Counted from the first letter of the stretch, positions 43,324-52,613 are shown. The stretch: DNA of 64,000 bases from CALDTK01 sp965215215 (GCA_965215215.1 OZ244043.1:1054001-1118000), one strand, 5' to 3'. Made by a program: numbers and translations. Notes: generated by a model from the letters alone, not told the origin.

Positions 43324-44841
43324 TTAGCCAACCCCGTCCCGAAGTTCTGGACTAAAATTACTAGGCAGCAGCTCGGCCACGCGATTGACTGGGTGTGGTA
43401 GGATGCGAGCGAGCGTGTCGTTGAGCCAGGCCCGCGGGTTGACACCAGCCGCCTTGCAGCTCAATAGCAGACTGTACAGCACGGCAATGTTCTCGGCCGC
43501 CCCGTGATTGCCGGCGAACAGGTAATTCTTCCTGCCGAGGGCCAGCGGGCGGACTTGATTCTCGATGCCATTGTTGTCGAGTTCGACGCGCCCATCTTCG
43601 AGCACCACGCTCAGCGACGGCCACTGGTGGCGGGCGTAGCCGATGGCCTTGCCCAGGGGCGTCTTCGGGATGGGGGCGTGCTGGTCCTTCGCTAGCCAAG
43701 CAGTCAACTCGGCGAACACCGGCGTGAGTTGGGCTTTGCGTTCTGCTAGTCGCTGATCAGGCGGCAGACCTCGCCACCGAGCTTCGAGGGCGTAGATGCG
43801 CTGGATGATACCCAAGGCCTGTTTCGCGCTTGGATCGGAGCCGGTGGCCTCGAAGAGCTTGCGCCGGATGTGGGCTAGGCATCCAATCTGACGTATGTCG
43901 GCTCCCTTAGCCCGCAGTCCTGCGAGGGCCGTTTTGTAGGGGCCCCACCCGTCGGTCTGCAGCACGCCGCTGAAGTCCGCGAGCACCGAGGCCGGCAGCT
44001 TCGACCCGCGGCTCTTGTCGTAGCGGAAGGCTACGGCCTCGGTCGTCGGATCGCGCACGAGCCACATCCAGCCCTGGTGACTCGCTCGGGGCTTGTCGGC
44101 CGAGAGAACGCGGATGCCGGACTCGTCCATCTGCACGTAGTCCGTGGCCATGATCCGGTCCACGAGCGCGTTGTACAGCGGCTTGAGGGTCGCGGCGACG
44201 CGCTCGACCCACTTGCCCATCGTGGCGGGACTCAGAGCCCAGTCGTAGTCGCGCTTGAGCGCCTCGGCCTGCCGGTAGAGCGGCTGGTGGTCGAGAAACT
44301 TCTTCAAGATCACGTCCGCGGCGAGCGTTTCGTCCGCTATCGAGCGGGCCAGCACGCGGTCGCGGGCGTGAGCACAACTCACCTCGCCGGTGGCCAGGCA
44401 TCTGTAAGTGGGTCGCTTTTGGAGGATACGCACGTACTGCGCGGGCCGGTACTCAACGCGCTCTGAAGTTTCGTAGCCTATGAGCACGTGCCCTTCGCGT
44501 TCGAGCTTAGCCTCATCGTACTCGCCGCGCTCGGCGTCGGTCTGTCCAGGGGCGACGACTTCTACCTCGAGCGGGAAGTGTGCCGGTAGGGGGTTGCGGC
44601 CGGGGTGCCTTGTAACGACGGCCTCGGGCTCGGTGGACTTAGCCGGCTCTTCGATGTCGATCTGCTCGTCAACCTCGCTGAACAGATTGAGCTGCTCGTC
44701 GCCAGCTGGGATGAACCGCTCCGAGCGACGGGCGTGAAGCTGGCGCAAGAGCGCCTCATTAGCCTGTTCGAGCGCTTGGATTTGTGCCTCGAGCTGGGCG
44801 ATTCGCTTGTCCTTGGCCAGGAGAAGTGTGTCAGTTGCCAC
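43324..44841 (-). CDS. tnpC: IS66 transposase TnpC (copy A2)
   Basis: A 505-residue transposase identical in predicted sequence to the A1 copy, with the same acidic triad motifs (VQMDESGI, LQTDGW, NNGIEN). GTG 44841 corresponds to GTG 4503 of copy A1. Intact, so the element is presumably mobile. Its 3' end is 46 bases from the receptor start codon. Confidence 0.93.
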   Translation of the reverse strand: MATDTLLLAKDKRIAQLEAQIQALEQANEALLRQLHARRSERFIPAGDEQLNLFSEVDEQIDIEEPAKSTEPEAVVTRHPGRNPLPAHFPLEVEVVAPGQTDAERGEYDEAKLEREGHVLIGYETSERVEYRPAQYVRILQKRPTYRCLATGEVSCAHARDRVLARSIADETLAADVILKKFLDHQPLYRQAEALKRDYDWALSPATMGKWVERVAATLKPLYNALVDRIMATDYVQMDESGIRVLSADKPRASHQGWMWLVRDPTTEAVAFRYDKSRGSKLPASVLADFSGVLQTDGWGPYKTALAGLRAKGADIRQIGCLAHIRRKLFEATGSDPSAKQALGIIQRIYALEARWRGLPPDQRLAERKAQLTPVFAELTAWLAKDQHAPIPKTPLGKAIGYARHQWPSLSVVLEDGRVELDNNGIENQVRPLALGRKNYLFAGNHGAAENIAVLYSLLLSCKAAGVNPRAWLNDTLARILPHPVNRVAELLPSNFSPELRDGVG

Positions 44842-44903
44842 GGCCCTCAAAGTACGAAACGCCCCTCGGTCGTCCAAGCTGAAACGCTAGCAATTACTGG
44901 TGC

Positions 44904-45257
44904 TTAGGCCGCTTTTCGGTAGCGCTTTCTCCGCTCGATGGAGGCTAGCTTGACGCCCCCGAGGATCAGGCGCAGTGTCTCGGGCGACACCGCGGCGTAC
45001 GGAGCCTTTGACGACGGCTGCGGTACTTCGAGGGTGCCCTCAGCGAGGACTTTGTAGTAGACGGCGAACCCGTCGCCCTCGAAACAGAGGAGTTTGATGC
45101 GGTCGCGGCGGCGGTTGCAAAAGCAGTAGATCGCCCCATCGGCCGGATCACGACCGAAGGCCGAGCGAACCACGCCACTCAGCCCGGCGTAGCCCTTGCG
45201 CATGTCGCATACCCCGGTGTAGAAGTAGAGCCGCACCCCGGGGGCGAGGGCTAGCAC
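44904..45257 (-). CDS. tnpB: IS66 accessory protein TnpB (copy A2)
   Basis: Identical to the 117-residue protein at 4087-4440. The GTG start overlaps the tnpA stop. Confidence 0.9.
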   Translation of the reverse strand: MLALAPGVRLYFYTGVCDMRKGYAGLSGVVRSAFGRDPADGAIYCFCNRRRDRIKLLCFEGDGFAVYYKVLAEGTLEVPQPSSKAPYAAVSPETLRLILGGVKLASIERRKRYRKAA

Positions 45258-45532
45258 CGCACGGGGGATGACAGCGTCGGCGTGGGGATGCGCACGCGAG
45301 TACCATCGGGGTAGGTAATCTCGATGGCGGGCGCCTCGCCGGGAGCGCGGCATTGAGGCTGAACGATAACTTCGGTAAAGGCCGGCGCGCTGGCGGCCTG
45401 CTGTTCGCCGCGTAGTTCTTTGCCGCGCCAGTAGCTGAAGGTCGCCAGACTGATGTCCTCGCGCTCGCAAAAAGCACGTTGGGAGAGCCCAGATTGACGC
45501 CAGGCATCGGGGAGGTGGGATAGGTTTGCCAT
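45251..45532 (-). CDS. tnpA: IS66 accessory protein TnpA (copy A2)
   Basis: Identical to the 93-residue protein at 3812-4093, with the same N-terminal helix-turn-helix. Confidence 0.9.
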   Translation of the reverse strand: MANLSHLPDAWRQSGLSQRAFCEREDISLATFSYWRGKELRGEQQAASAPAFTEVIVQPQCRAPGEAPAIEITYPDGTRVRIPTPTLSSPVRC

Positions 45533-45592
45533 GCCCGCAAACCTCCGGGCCGATGGGACGAATCGACAATACGGGCTTGGCTAAGTGCTTAC

Positions 45593-46014
45593 GTACATAC
45601 GTCAATACTACCGATAAATTAATAACAATATAACCTATCCAACATCTATAAAATATCAAAGAGTCACATATATCACTTATATATTTAACCGGAGTTATGC
45701 TTAAAATTAATAAAAATATATCAACACTTGCTCAGCTTATTAATTTATGTTTAACTAATTCGACGAGTACGCCAATACTTTGTGATCAGAATGCGCGAAT
45801 ACGTAGATCAGCCAGGAATAGAGTACGTATATTATATATAATTTATTATAGCAGTCTTTGGCTGACGTCTTGGATTTAATGCTATAATTCAAAACTTCTG
45901 TTCTAATTTAAGATGGACATGAATAAAGGGATATTGCTATTCAAAAACTGATTAACAACATCCCTCCTAATTTACTGATATGACGAAACGTAGTTAGTTA
46001 TTCTAACTAAAAGT
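45593..46014. other. AT-rich intergenic stretch without a supported gene
   Basis: About 420 bases, strongly AT-rich, between IS66-A2 and the subtilisin stop codon. A 60-codon rightward ORF at 45697-45879 has no recognisable features and a composition expected by chance. The only sure content is the IS66 target duplication at 45593-45600. The former promoter of the TonB receptor probably lies in the first part. Confidence 0.6.
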
Positions 46015-47820
46015 CTATCGGTCTATCACTACCTGCTGAGAAATAGAACTTGTAGGAGAAACTATTTTTAAAGTATAGAGACCGCTAGGTAAACCGTCAG
46101 TGCGAATTGCTGCCGACGAACCACCAATTTGCTGTGCAACTGGTTTTGCATATCGATCAAAAAGAATATATTTGTACTGAACGAGCTGATTAGTGTTTTT
46201 AGACTCTACAGACGCTTCCAAATCACTATGCTGAATATTAACATTTATATCCCCAGAAGTTGGGTTCGGAAATACCTCAGAGTAATATCCGAGAGTGGAT
46301 CTTGGGCCATTGATTGTGTAAGAGCGAGTCTGGGTACAACGTCCAGCTTTGAGCACACATTCAACACGCCCTCCATAAAATGAACTATTAGTTGATACTC
46401 CAAGAACATTACCTGTACGTCCGCTTTGGATTGTTAAACCAGTACCCTGAGCGGTCCATGTGTAAGAGGCCCCTGGGTAGGACGGCAGAGAATAACTATA
46501 CGATCCATTCTGACCTATAGTGGTAGGTCCAGATATACCATTTCGATCCATTAATGCCTGCTGTACCGCTCCATAAACATTTAACCGCCCTTTACCAATC
46601 TTACCGGCAAACTTACTTCCGTTTGTACTGACCGATGAGATATCGTCGGATGAGCATTCGAGGTAACCTTTGATCCGAGACACAGACATGTTGGGATTAG
46701 CCTCGATCATCATTGCCACGGCCGCGGACACAATGGCCGACGATAGAGATGTCCCACCGAAAAGGGTTGCGACAGTGTTGCCGGCTTCAAGGACGGTAAA
46801 CCCGCGATCCGGCGCAGATATACTAACGGAGCTTCCACTTTTATTACCGGTTGCTTCATGCCTATCACTCTGGTCGACTGAAGTAACACAAATAATCCCA
46901 GGTACATTACATCCATCATTAAAACGCGTATTACTATTACCCGAAGCTGTCACGACAGGTATTCCCTTGGAAATTGCGTTAAGAATGGCTGCTCTTGCAT
47001 CACCAGAATTAGGAAATGTGAAGCTCAGATTAATTACATCTACGTTATCTTGAACAGCACGGTTTATACCTTCAACTGCAGCGACCGAATTTATTCCTGT
47101 CTCACTAATACCAGCGTTGTATATTCTAAGATTAGAGCTGCGCGCTACTCCCGGGATCCCGTAGTCGTTATTAGCTGCCGCTGCCATAACACCTGCCATG
47201 TACAATCCATGCTTTCGAAAAGACGTATTAGCTAGATTAGCGGAGCTCAAAATCTTACCGTCAATATCTGCATGCGCAAATCCAGCTCCCGTAACGTCGA
47301 CTAACCCTATTGTACTATTACGCCCGTAAGACAAGTTCCAGGCACACCGTGCACTTATTTGATCTAGCATCGATATGTTGGGATATCTATCGTTGGTAGT
47401 CTGAGCAATTACGGGACACGCTAGGACTTGCCAAATTTCATAAGGCTGAACTACAACCGCAGTACCCATCTGATCCTGTATAGCAAGCTGTAATTTCTTT
47501 GTATCGCAGTTTTCGCATTCAATAACAAACATATTATCAGCCGTCGCCATAGCCGACATACTACTAACGTTATATTGCTTTAACACGGCATCGAGCCGTG
47601 GGTTTCCTATCTGTACTTCACTCCCAGAGCTTGATTTACTTACGCTGCGGGGGACATTACTTTTCCTGAACGTAAGTACGAGTTTAGTCGGATCTAAACG
47701 TCTATTGACTAACGCTTGTTTTTGAGAAGCATCTGGTATGGTTTGCGCCGCAAGCTCGGTATTAAGCGATACTGCGGCCATAATCAGGAGAACACAACAA
47801 AACAGATTCGTAAAACCCAT
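46015..47820 (-). CDS. Subtilisin-family (S8) protease with type IX sorting domain
   Basis: A 601-residue secreted protease with signal peptide (residues 1-25) and propeptide (about 26-145). The catalytic domain (about 150-415) has Asp175 in GLVDVTG, His204 in KHGLYMAG, oxyanion Asn295 in SGNSN and Ser358 in GGTSLSSA; the HGxxMAG form is unusual against HGTHVAG. A PKD-like domain (about 435-510) and a type A T9SS domain (SEVFPNPTSGDINVNI) follow. GC is much lower than in core genes, suggesting transfer. No neighbour of related function. Confidence 0.85.
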   Translation of the reverse strand: MGFTNLFCCVLLIMAAVSLNTELAAQTIPDASQKQALVNRRLDPTKLVLTFRKSNVPRSVSKSSSGSEVQIGNPRLDAVLKQYNVSSMSAMATADNMFVIECENCDTKKLQLAIQDQMGTAVVVQPYEIWQVLACPVIAQTTNDRYPNISMLDQISARCAWNLSYGRNSTIGLVDVTGAGFAHADIDGKILSSANLANTSFRKHGLYMAGVMAAAANNDYGIPGVARSSNLRIYNAGISETGINSVAAVEGINRAVQDNVDVINLSFTFPNSGDARAAILNAISKGIPVVTASGNSNTRFNDGCNVPGIICVTSVDQSDRHEATGNKSGSSVSISAPDRGFTVLEAGNTVATLFGGTSLSSAIVSAAVAMMIEANPNMSVSRIKGYLECSSDDISSVSTNGSKFAGKIGKGRLNVYGAVQQALMDRNGISGPTTIGQNGSYSYSLPSYPGASYTWTAQGTGLTIQSGRTGNVLGVSTNSSFYGGRVECVLKAGRCTQTRSYTINGPRSTLGYYSEVFPNPTSGDINVNIQHSDLEASVESKNTNQLVQYKYILFDRYAKPVAQQIGGSSAAIRTDGLPSGLYTLKIVSPTSSISQQVVIDR

Positions 47821-48147
47821 TTGGAATAAGATTTAAGATGTTAGTAAGAAGTTTTGGTTTCTAATCCGACACTATCCTCCTAATAAATCTGACAACCTGT
47901 AAGGCAGGTTGATACGATCCGCGTGTAAGTCGTCAAGCACAGCTTAAAAGCCGGTCTAAACAAACTCTCTTGTGGTTCGACCAATAGCCACAACCTATGA
48001 CGGCACATCATTTCGGGTAGAAGGTAAAGTACTTCATTAGACAGCTAGAGTACATCAGCTCGACATCAAGACTACAACAGATTCCGATATATTTTCATGT
48101 CTCGCACAATAATTTAACTTAAACTCTTAAGCGACCGCCGGAGGTGA
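47821..48147. other. Intergenic region upstream of the protease gene
   Basis: About 327 bases between the protease start and an IS3 remnant. A 7-bp perfect inverted repeat CAACCTG (47893-47899) / CAGGTTG (47905-47911) with a 5-base loop is 73 bases upstream of the protease start; it could be a regulatory hairpin. No ORF is supported. Confidence 0.5.
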
Positions 48148-48256
48148 TGTAGCCTTTCGTCTTTTAGGACAGTCCTGAGTTAGAGAAGGAAAGTAGTTGT
48201 TCTTTGGTGGCGGATGTGTGGGTGCGTGACATTGTACCACCGATGCCAGTAAGCGC

Positions 48257-49837
48257 TCAACCAACCACGTCCGCCCGGGCTCGTGCGTAGGCGTGGGGGA
48301 GTAATTCCGCGATGCGGTTGACGGGCTGTTCGAGCAGGCGGTCGAGGGTGTCGTTGAGCCACGCGCGCGGGTTGACGCCGGCCGCCTTGCAGCTCAGCAG
48401 CAGGCTGTAGAGCACGGCTGTATCCTGGGCCGCCCCGTGGTTCCCGGCGAACAGGGACTCCGAAGCGGGGCCCCTGCGCCCCATTTCGTCGTGGCGTCCG
48501 AGGGCCAGCGGGCGCACGCAGCTCTCGATCCCGTTGTCGTCGAGCTCGAGGCGGCCGTCGGCGAGCACGGCCGCCAGGGTCGGCCACTGCCTCAGCGCGT
48601 AGCCGATCGCCCGGCCGAACGGGGTCTTCGGGATCGTGCGCTCGCGCCACACCTCCAACCAGTCGGTGAAGGCTTCGAACACCCCGGTCAGTCGCGCGCG
48701 GCGCTCGGCGAGCCGGTCGTCGGGCGGGCGGTCGCGCCACGTGTCCTCGAGGGCGTGGATGTGGCGGAGGATCGCGATCGCTTCGACGGCGCGCGGATCC
48801 GAATCGATCGCCTCGGAGAACTTGCGGCGGACGTGGGCGAGGCAACCGATCCGCTCGATCGCGGCCCCGGTCTCGGCCAGCGCCTTCAGCGCGGTTGCGT
48901 AGGCGGCGTAGCCGTCGGTCTGTAAGGTGCCGGCGAAGCCGGCGAGCACCGCGGTCGGCAGGCTCGCCGAGCGGCCCCGGTCGTAGCGGAAGGCGACCGC
49001 CCCGCTCGCGGGGTCGCGTAGGAGCCACATCTACCCCCGGTGGGTGGCCCCGGGCTTGTCGCCACTTTGCACGCGGATCCCGGACTCGTCCATCTGGACG
49101 TACCCGGTCGCCAGGATCCGCCGGGCGAGCGCGTCGTAGAGCGGCCGCAGGGCCACGGCGACGCGCTCGACGACCTCCCCGAGGGTCGCGCGGCTCAGGT
49201 CCCAATCGTGCTCGCGCCGGAGGATCGCGGCCTGGCGGTACAGCGGGAGGTGGTCGACGTACTTCTCGAGGATGATGTCGGTGGCGAGGGACTCGTCGGC
49301 GCGCGAGCGCGCGAGCACCCGGGGCCCGGCGTGGGCGACGGTGATCACCCCGGTGGCACGATTGCGGTACCGGGGCCGCTTTCGCTCGACGATCCGGTAT
49401 TCGGCCGCGCGGTAGGCGACCCGCCGGGAGGTCTCGAAGCCGAGCAGGTCGTAGCCGTCGCGCTCGAGGTCGTCGGCGTCGAAGGCGGTGCCGTCGGCGA
49501 TTAGCTCGGGGACGATGACCTCGGTCTCGACGGGGAAGTGGGCGGGCGGCGGGTTACGCCCCGGGGGACTCGGTCTGGGCTCGTCCCCGGGGTCACCGCC
49601 GGCGTTCGCGAAGCCCCCGCCGCCGGCTTCCCCCTCGTCGGCCTCGAGGCTCGGATCGGGATCGAACAGGCCGCGCTGATCGGGGGCGGGCGCGAAGCGC
49701 TCGGAGCGGCGCCCGGAGAGCTGGCGGCGGAAGAGCTGGCGGCGGAGCTTGTCGCGCTCGTGCTCGAGGGCGGCGTTGCGCTCCCGGAGCCGTTGATGCG
49801 CGACGGCTAACGCCCGGTGTCCGGTGTCGGTGACCAC
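48257..49837 (-). pseudogene. tnpC: IS66-B transposase TnpC with internal TAG
   Basis: Two in-phase frames, 49031-49837 and 48257-49030, form one IS66 transposase of about 526 codons. They are separated by a TAG at 49031-49033 where the A copies encode Trp (HQGWMWLVRDP against HRG-stop-MWLLRDP), a probable TGG to TAG change. The acidic motifs VQMDESGI, LQTDGYAAY and DNGIESCVRP are kept. About 12 extra residues (HDEMGRRGPASES) interrupt the LALGR...LFAGNHGA block. Re-initiation at ATG 49030 would give only the C-terminal half. Confidence 0.88.
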
Positions 49838-49920
49838 GGTCGACGAAGTACGAAAACGCCCCGGTAAAACCTAGCAAGACCCCAGTGTTTACTGATGTTC
49901 CAGTGTCTTTTCGCTACTCG

Positions 49921-50274
49921 CTAAGCGGCCCGCCGATACCGTCTGCGGCGCTCGACCGAGGCGAGCTTCACCCCGCCGAGGATCAGGCGCAGCGTCTCGG
50001 CGGTGATGGTCGCGTGGCCCGCGCGAGCGTCCGCGGCCGGGACCTCGGGGGTGCCCCCGGCGAGGACTTTATAGTACACCGCGAAGCCGTCGCCCTCGAG
50101 ACACAGGAGCTTGATGCGGTCGCGGCGTCGGTTGACGAAGCAGTAGATCGCCCCGCCGGCCGGGTCGCGCCCGAGGTGCTGACGCACGAGGCCCCCGAGC
50201 CCGGCGTACCCTTTGCGCATGTCGCAGGCCCCGGTGTAGAAGTACAGCCGCGCCCCGCTCGGCAGCGCGAGCAT
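49921..50274 (-). CDS. tnpB: IS66-B accessory protein TnpB
   Basis: A 117-residue IS66 orf2 protein (YFYTGACDMRKGYAGLGGLV, YCFVNRRRDRIKLLCLEGDG). The ATG at 50274 overlaps the tnpA stop (TGATG). It helps fix the start of the A-type copies. Confidence 0.9.
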   Translation of the reverse strand: MLALPSGARLYFYTGACDMRKGYAGLGGLVRQHLGRDPAGGAIYCFVNRRRDRIKLLCLEGDGFAVYYKVLAGGTPEVPAADARAGHATITAETLRLILGGVKLASVERRRRYRRAA

Positions 50275-50555
50275 CAGGCCGGCACCGGGATGCGCACGCG
50301 CGTCCCGTCGGGGTAGGTGACCTCGATCGCGCGGGCCGGCCGCGGCGCGGTGGCTGGCTCGGGGGCGACGAGGGCCTCGGTGAACGACGGAGGCGGCGCC
50401 GGGGGTGAGGCTTTGCCCCGACGCTCACCGGAGACCAGTTCCTTGCGCCGCCAGTACGCGGAGGTCGCCGGACGGATACCCTCGCGCTCGCAAAAAGCGC
50501 GTCGCGAGAGGCCAGATTTACGCCACGCTGCCGGTAGGTGAGATCGGTTCGCCAT
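50274..50555 (-). CDS. tnpA: IS66-B accessory protein TnpA
   Basis: A 93-residue IS66 orf1 protein with SGLSRRAFCEREGIRPATSA and the terminal IEVTYPDGTRVRIPVPA. ATG 50555 gives the same N-terminus (MANRSHLPAAW) as the A copies (MANLSHLPDAW). Confidence 0.88.
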   Translation of the reverse strand: MANRSHLPAAWRKSGLSRRAFCEREGIRPATSAYWRRKELVSGERRGKASPPAPPPSFTEALVAPEPATAPRPARAIEVTYPDGTRVRIPVPA

Positions 50556-50789
50556 GGGCGCCAAGGTCCGGGCGGCGCGACCGGCCTACCAATATGTGGT
50601 TCGTGGAGCGCTTACCGATGCCAGGCTTCCAGGTATCCGTTGGGTTCGCTGAGAGAGCCGAACGATTGGGAGTCGAGTACGCCCTCAGGTAGCCTTCCCC
50701 AGAAGTTGGACAGTGTTAAATTTTAATAACTCTCTGTCCTGTAGCCTTCCGTAATTTTCGGACAGTCCAAAACTGTAACTTTTGGACTG

Positions 50790-51056
50790 ATGAGAAAAAA
50801 CAGATTCACCGAAGCGCAAATCGTTAAAGCGCTCAAGGACAATGAGTCCGGGCGTAAGGTCGCCGATATCGCCCGCTAACTGGGGGTGAGCCTGGCGACG
50901 TTCTACGCGTGACGTAAGCGGTACGCTGGGATGGAGGCCTCCGACCTGAGGCGCCTCAGGGACCTCGAGGCGGAGAACGCGAAGCTCGAGGCGATGTACG
51001 CCGAGAGCCAGCTCGACAACGAGGCGCTCAAAGACGCGCTGTCGAAAAAGTGGTAG
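50790..51056 (+). pseudogene. IS3 orfA with two internal stops
   Basis: An 89-codon orfA beginning MRKNRFTEAQIVKALKDNES with helix-turn-helix LGVSLATFYA and a leucine-zipper-like tail (LRDLEAENAKLEAMYAESQL) ending LSKKW. Two in-frame stops interrupt it: TAA where the family has Glu or Gln before LGVS (about 50877-50879) and TGA where it has Trp (after TFYA, about 50910-50912). OrfA is needed for the OrfAB transposase, so the element should be inactive unless complemented. Confidence 0.85.
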
Positions 51057-51964
51057 GCTCGACAGCGAAGCGCCGGTCGGCGAGCTACTTCCGCGAGGCG
51101 CACGATCGTCCCGTCGAGCGCGCGTGCGCGCTGGCGGGCCTGTCTCGCTCGTCGTGGTACTACCGCCCGCGCCGGGGCGCACGCGACGCCGAGGTCGCCC
51201 GGGCGCTGCGGCAGCTCGCCGCGGAGCATCCCGCGCGCGGGTTCGACAACTACTACGCCCGCCTCAGGGCCGCGGGGCACACGTGGTCGCGCTCGCGCGT
51301 GCTGCGGATCTACCGGATGCTCGGGCTCAAACACCGCCCGCGGCGCAAGCGGCACATCACCCCGACCGAGGATCGGCGTCCGATGGCGGAGCTGAGCCGC
51401 CGCGACGAGGTGTGGGCGTGCGACTTCCTCACGGACGCCCTAGCCGACGGGCGCTCGGTCCGGGTGATCGCCGTGATGGACGAGTACTCGCGCGAGTGTC
51501 TCGCGGTCGAGGCGAGCGTCTCCTACCCCTCGACGCGGGTCTGCCGCCTGCTGGATGGGGTTGCCGAAGTCCGTGGGACGCATCCGGCGTGCCTGCGCAC
51601 GGACAACGGTCCCGAGTTCGTCGCCGGAGCGCTGGCGGCGTGGTCGGAGGGTCACGAAGTACACCACCACCGCATCGCGCCGGGCCGACCGATGGACGAC
51701 GGCCGCGTCGAGCGACTGAACCGCACACTGCGGGAGGACGTGCTCGACTACTGGTCGTTCGGCTCGCTGGGTGAGCTCAACGAGGGCCTAGTGGCGTGGC
51801 GCGGGCGGTACAACGCGACGCACCCGCACACGGCCCTCGGGGGACAGGCCCCGGAGGCCTACGGTCGAGCCGCGACGGATGTGCGGGATGGGGCCGCGGC
51901 CCCATCCCGCACATCCGCCACCCAAGAACGACTACCTTCCCTTTCTAACTCAGGACTATCCTAA
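51050..51964 (+). CDS. IS3 orfB, DDE integrase-like transposase
   Basis: A 304-residue rve-type integrase core preceded by an HTH_21 domain. Catalytic residues: Asp in WACDFLTDAL, Asp in LRTDNGPEF, Glu in NRTLREDVLD. It overlaps the end of orfA by 7 bases in another frame, as for the usual -1 frameshift product. The frame is open and the triad intact, but with orfA broken a full OrfAB cannot be made from this copy. Confidence 0.88.
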   Translation: MVGSTAKRRSASYFREAHDRPVERACALAGLSRSSWYYRPRRGARDAEVARALRQLAAEHPARGFDNYYARLRAAGHTWSRSRVLRIYRMLGLKHRPRRKRHITPTEDRRPMAELSRRDEVWACDFLTDALADGRSVRVIAVMDEYSRECLAVEASVSYPSTRVCRLLDGVAEVRGTHPACLRTDNGPEFVAGALAAWSEGHEVHHHRIAPGRPMDDGRVERLNRTLREDVLDYWSFGSLGELNEGLVAWRGRYNATHPHTALGGQAPEAYGRAATDVRDGAAAPSRTSATQERLPSLSNSGLS

Positions 51965-51980
51965 AAGACGGAAGGCTACA

Positions 51981-52375
51981 CTGGTAATGGACTCGACGTT
52001 GCGGGGGTCGAGGGTGGAGGTGTAGTTGCCGGTTTTGCGTGCGGTGACTTGGACCTCATTGAGGGATCGAAGTTGGAGGACGATCTTGCCGTCGGCGGGG
52101 AACTCTTCGGGGAGGAGGTTGAGGGGTTCGTAGCCTACGTAAGAAACTCGGAGGGTGTCGAACTCCAGCGTAGCCAGTTTAAAACAACCACTATTATCAG
52201 TAGTTGTACCCTTTCCAACCGGGAGTGCCACGACGGTGGCACCATGTAATTGCTGGCCCATTTTGTCACTAACAGTTCCAGAGATCACTCCTCTCAAATT
52301 CTGCGCGATCAAATCTGAGGGAGAAACGCACGACACGGAGGCGATAAGGATGGTAACTCGGAAGAAAGCTGTCAC
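51981..52375 (-). pseudogene. TonB-receptor N-terminal fragment cut by IS3
   Basis: GTG 52375 opens a frame with a signal peptide (FFRVTILIASVSCVSPSDLI) and a CarboxypepD-like domain. It then matches the intact receptor of 40995-43277 almost exactly: LNLLPEEFPADGKIVLQL, then VTARKTGNYTSTLDPRNVES, ITS. Homology stops where the IS3 right end begins (51980). The DNA of the shared 180 bases is highly similar, while the first half of the domain is divergent. Plug and barrel are gone. Confidence 0.8.
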
Positions 52376-52557
52376 CTTTCGGAAACGTAGCTGGCGACCA
52401 GATGGATGCACGTATAATCTGGATCCGGAGCACTCGCACAAGCTGCTGGAAGGCGGTCCGAGCATATAGATAACAACAACGAATGATTCCAGACATTACC
52501 ATACATAGAGATGCCCATCCGCATATACTCTTAGGACTATACATACACTAGAAGCAT

Positions 52558-52591
52558 AAAAAAGGCCCGCACATTCTGATGTGCAAGCCTT
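52558..52591 (-). terminator. Terminator of the SusC-SusD operon
   Basis: On the reverse strand an AAGGC/GCCTT and GCACAT/ATGTGC two-part stem with a 4-base loop is followed by six T. It lies 22 bases after the SusD stop. Confidence 0.8.
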
Positions 52592-52613
52592 AAACAGATA
52601 GAAATATTATCTG

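Larger units (their letters stand above)
43316..45592 (-). mobile_element. IS66-family element, copy A2 (2277 bp, inverted)
   Basis: Same length, ends and predicted proteins as copy A1 at 3752-6028, in reverse orientation. It is flanked by an 8-bp duplication GTACATAC at 43308-43315 and 45593-45600. Its transposase genes read toward the TonB receptor gene, whose start codon lies 38 bases beyond the element, so the original receptor promoter has been displaced and read-through from the IS is possible. Confidence 0.95.
48249..50615 (-). mobile_element. IS66-family element, type B (2367 bp)
   Basis: The ends GTAAGCGCTCAACCAACCAC and (complement of the right end) GTAAGCGCTCCACGAACCAC form inverted repeats. 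The flanking 8-bp duplication is CGATGCCA at 48241-48248 and 50616-50623. The gene set is the same as in the A copies, but sequences differ substantially, so it is a separate IS66 type. It transposed into an IS3 remnant. Its transposase carries a nonsense codon, so it is probably immobile alone. Confidence 0.93.
48148..50690 (-). mobile_element. IS3-family remnant, split by IS66-B
   Basis: Bases 48148-48248 and 50616-50690, joined across IS66-B, align with the last 170 or so bases (reverse complement) of the complete IS3 element at 50740-51980. They include its terminal TGTAGCC repeat and the code for the RYNATHPHT end of the transposase (here WYNVTHPHI). The match is clearly diverged, so this is an older copy. 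After about 50690 the similarity ends. Confidence 0.75.
50740..51980 (+). mobile_element. IS3-family element (IS407-like), 1241 bp, no target duplication
   Basis: The left end TGTAGCCTTCCGTAATTTTC is repeated inverted at the right end (TGTAGCCTTCCGTCTTTTAG read from 51980). It contains orfA and orfB in the usual overlapping order. The flanking 3-5 bases do not match (GTCC against CTGG), so neighbouring DNA was probably lost or recombined after insertion. On the right it abuts a TonB-receptor fragment directly. A diverged partial copy lies at 48148-50690. Confidence 0.88.

Noticed and set aside
45697..45879. 60-codon rightward ORF in the AT-rich gap
   Set aside because: No ribosome-binding context, no domain, and composition as expected of random AT-rich DNA.
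48180..49205. 341-codon leftward ORF over IS66-B tnpC
   Set aside because: Shifted frame of the transposase gene; only its last codons correspond to a real fragment (the IS3 remnant).
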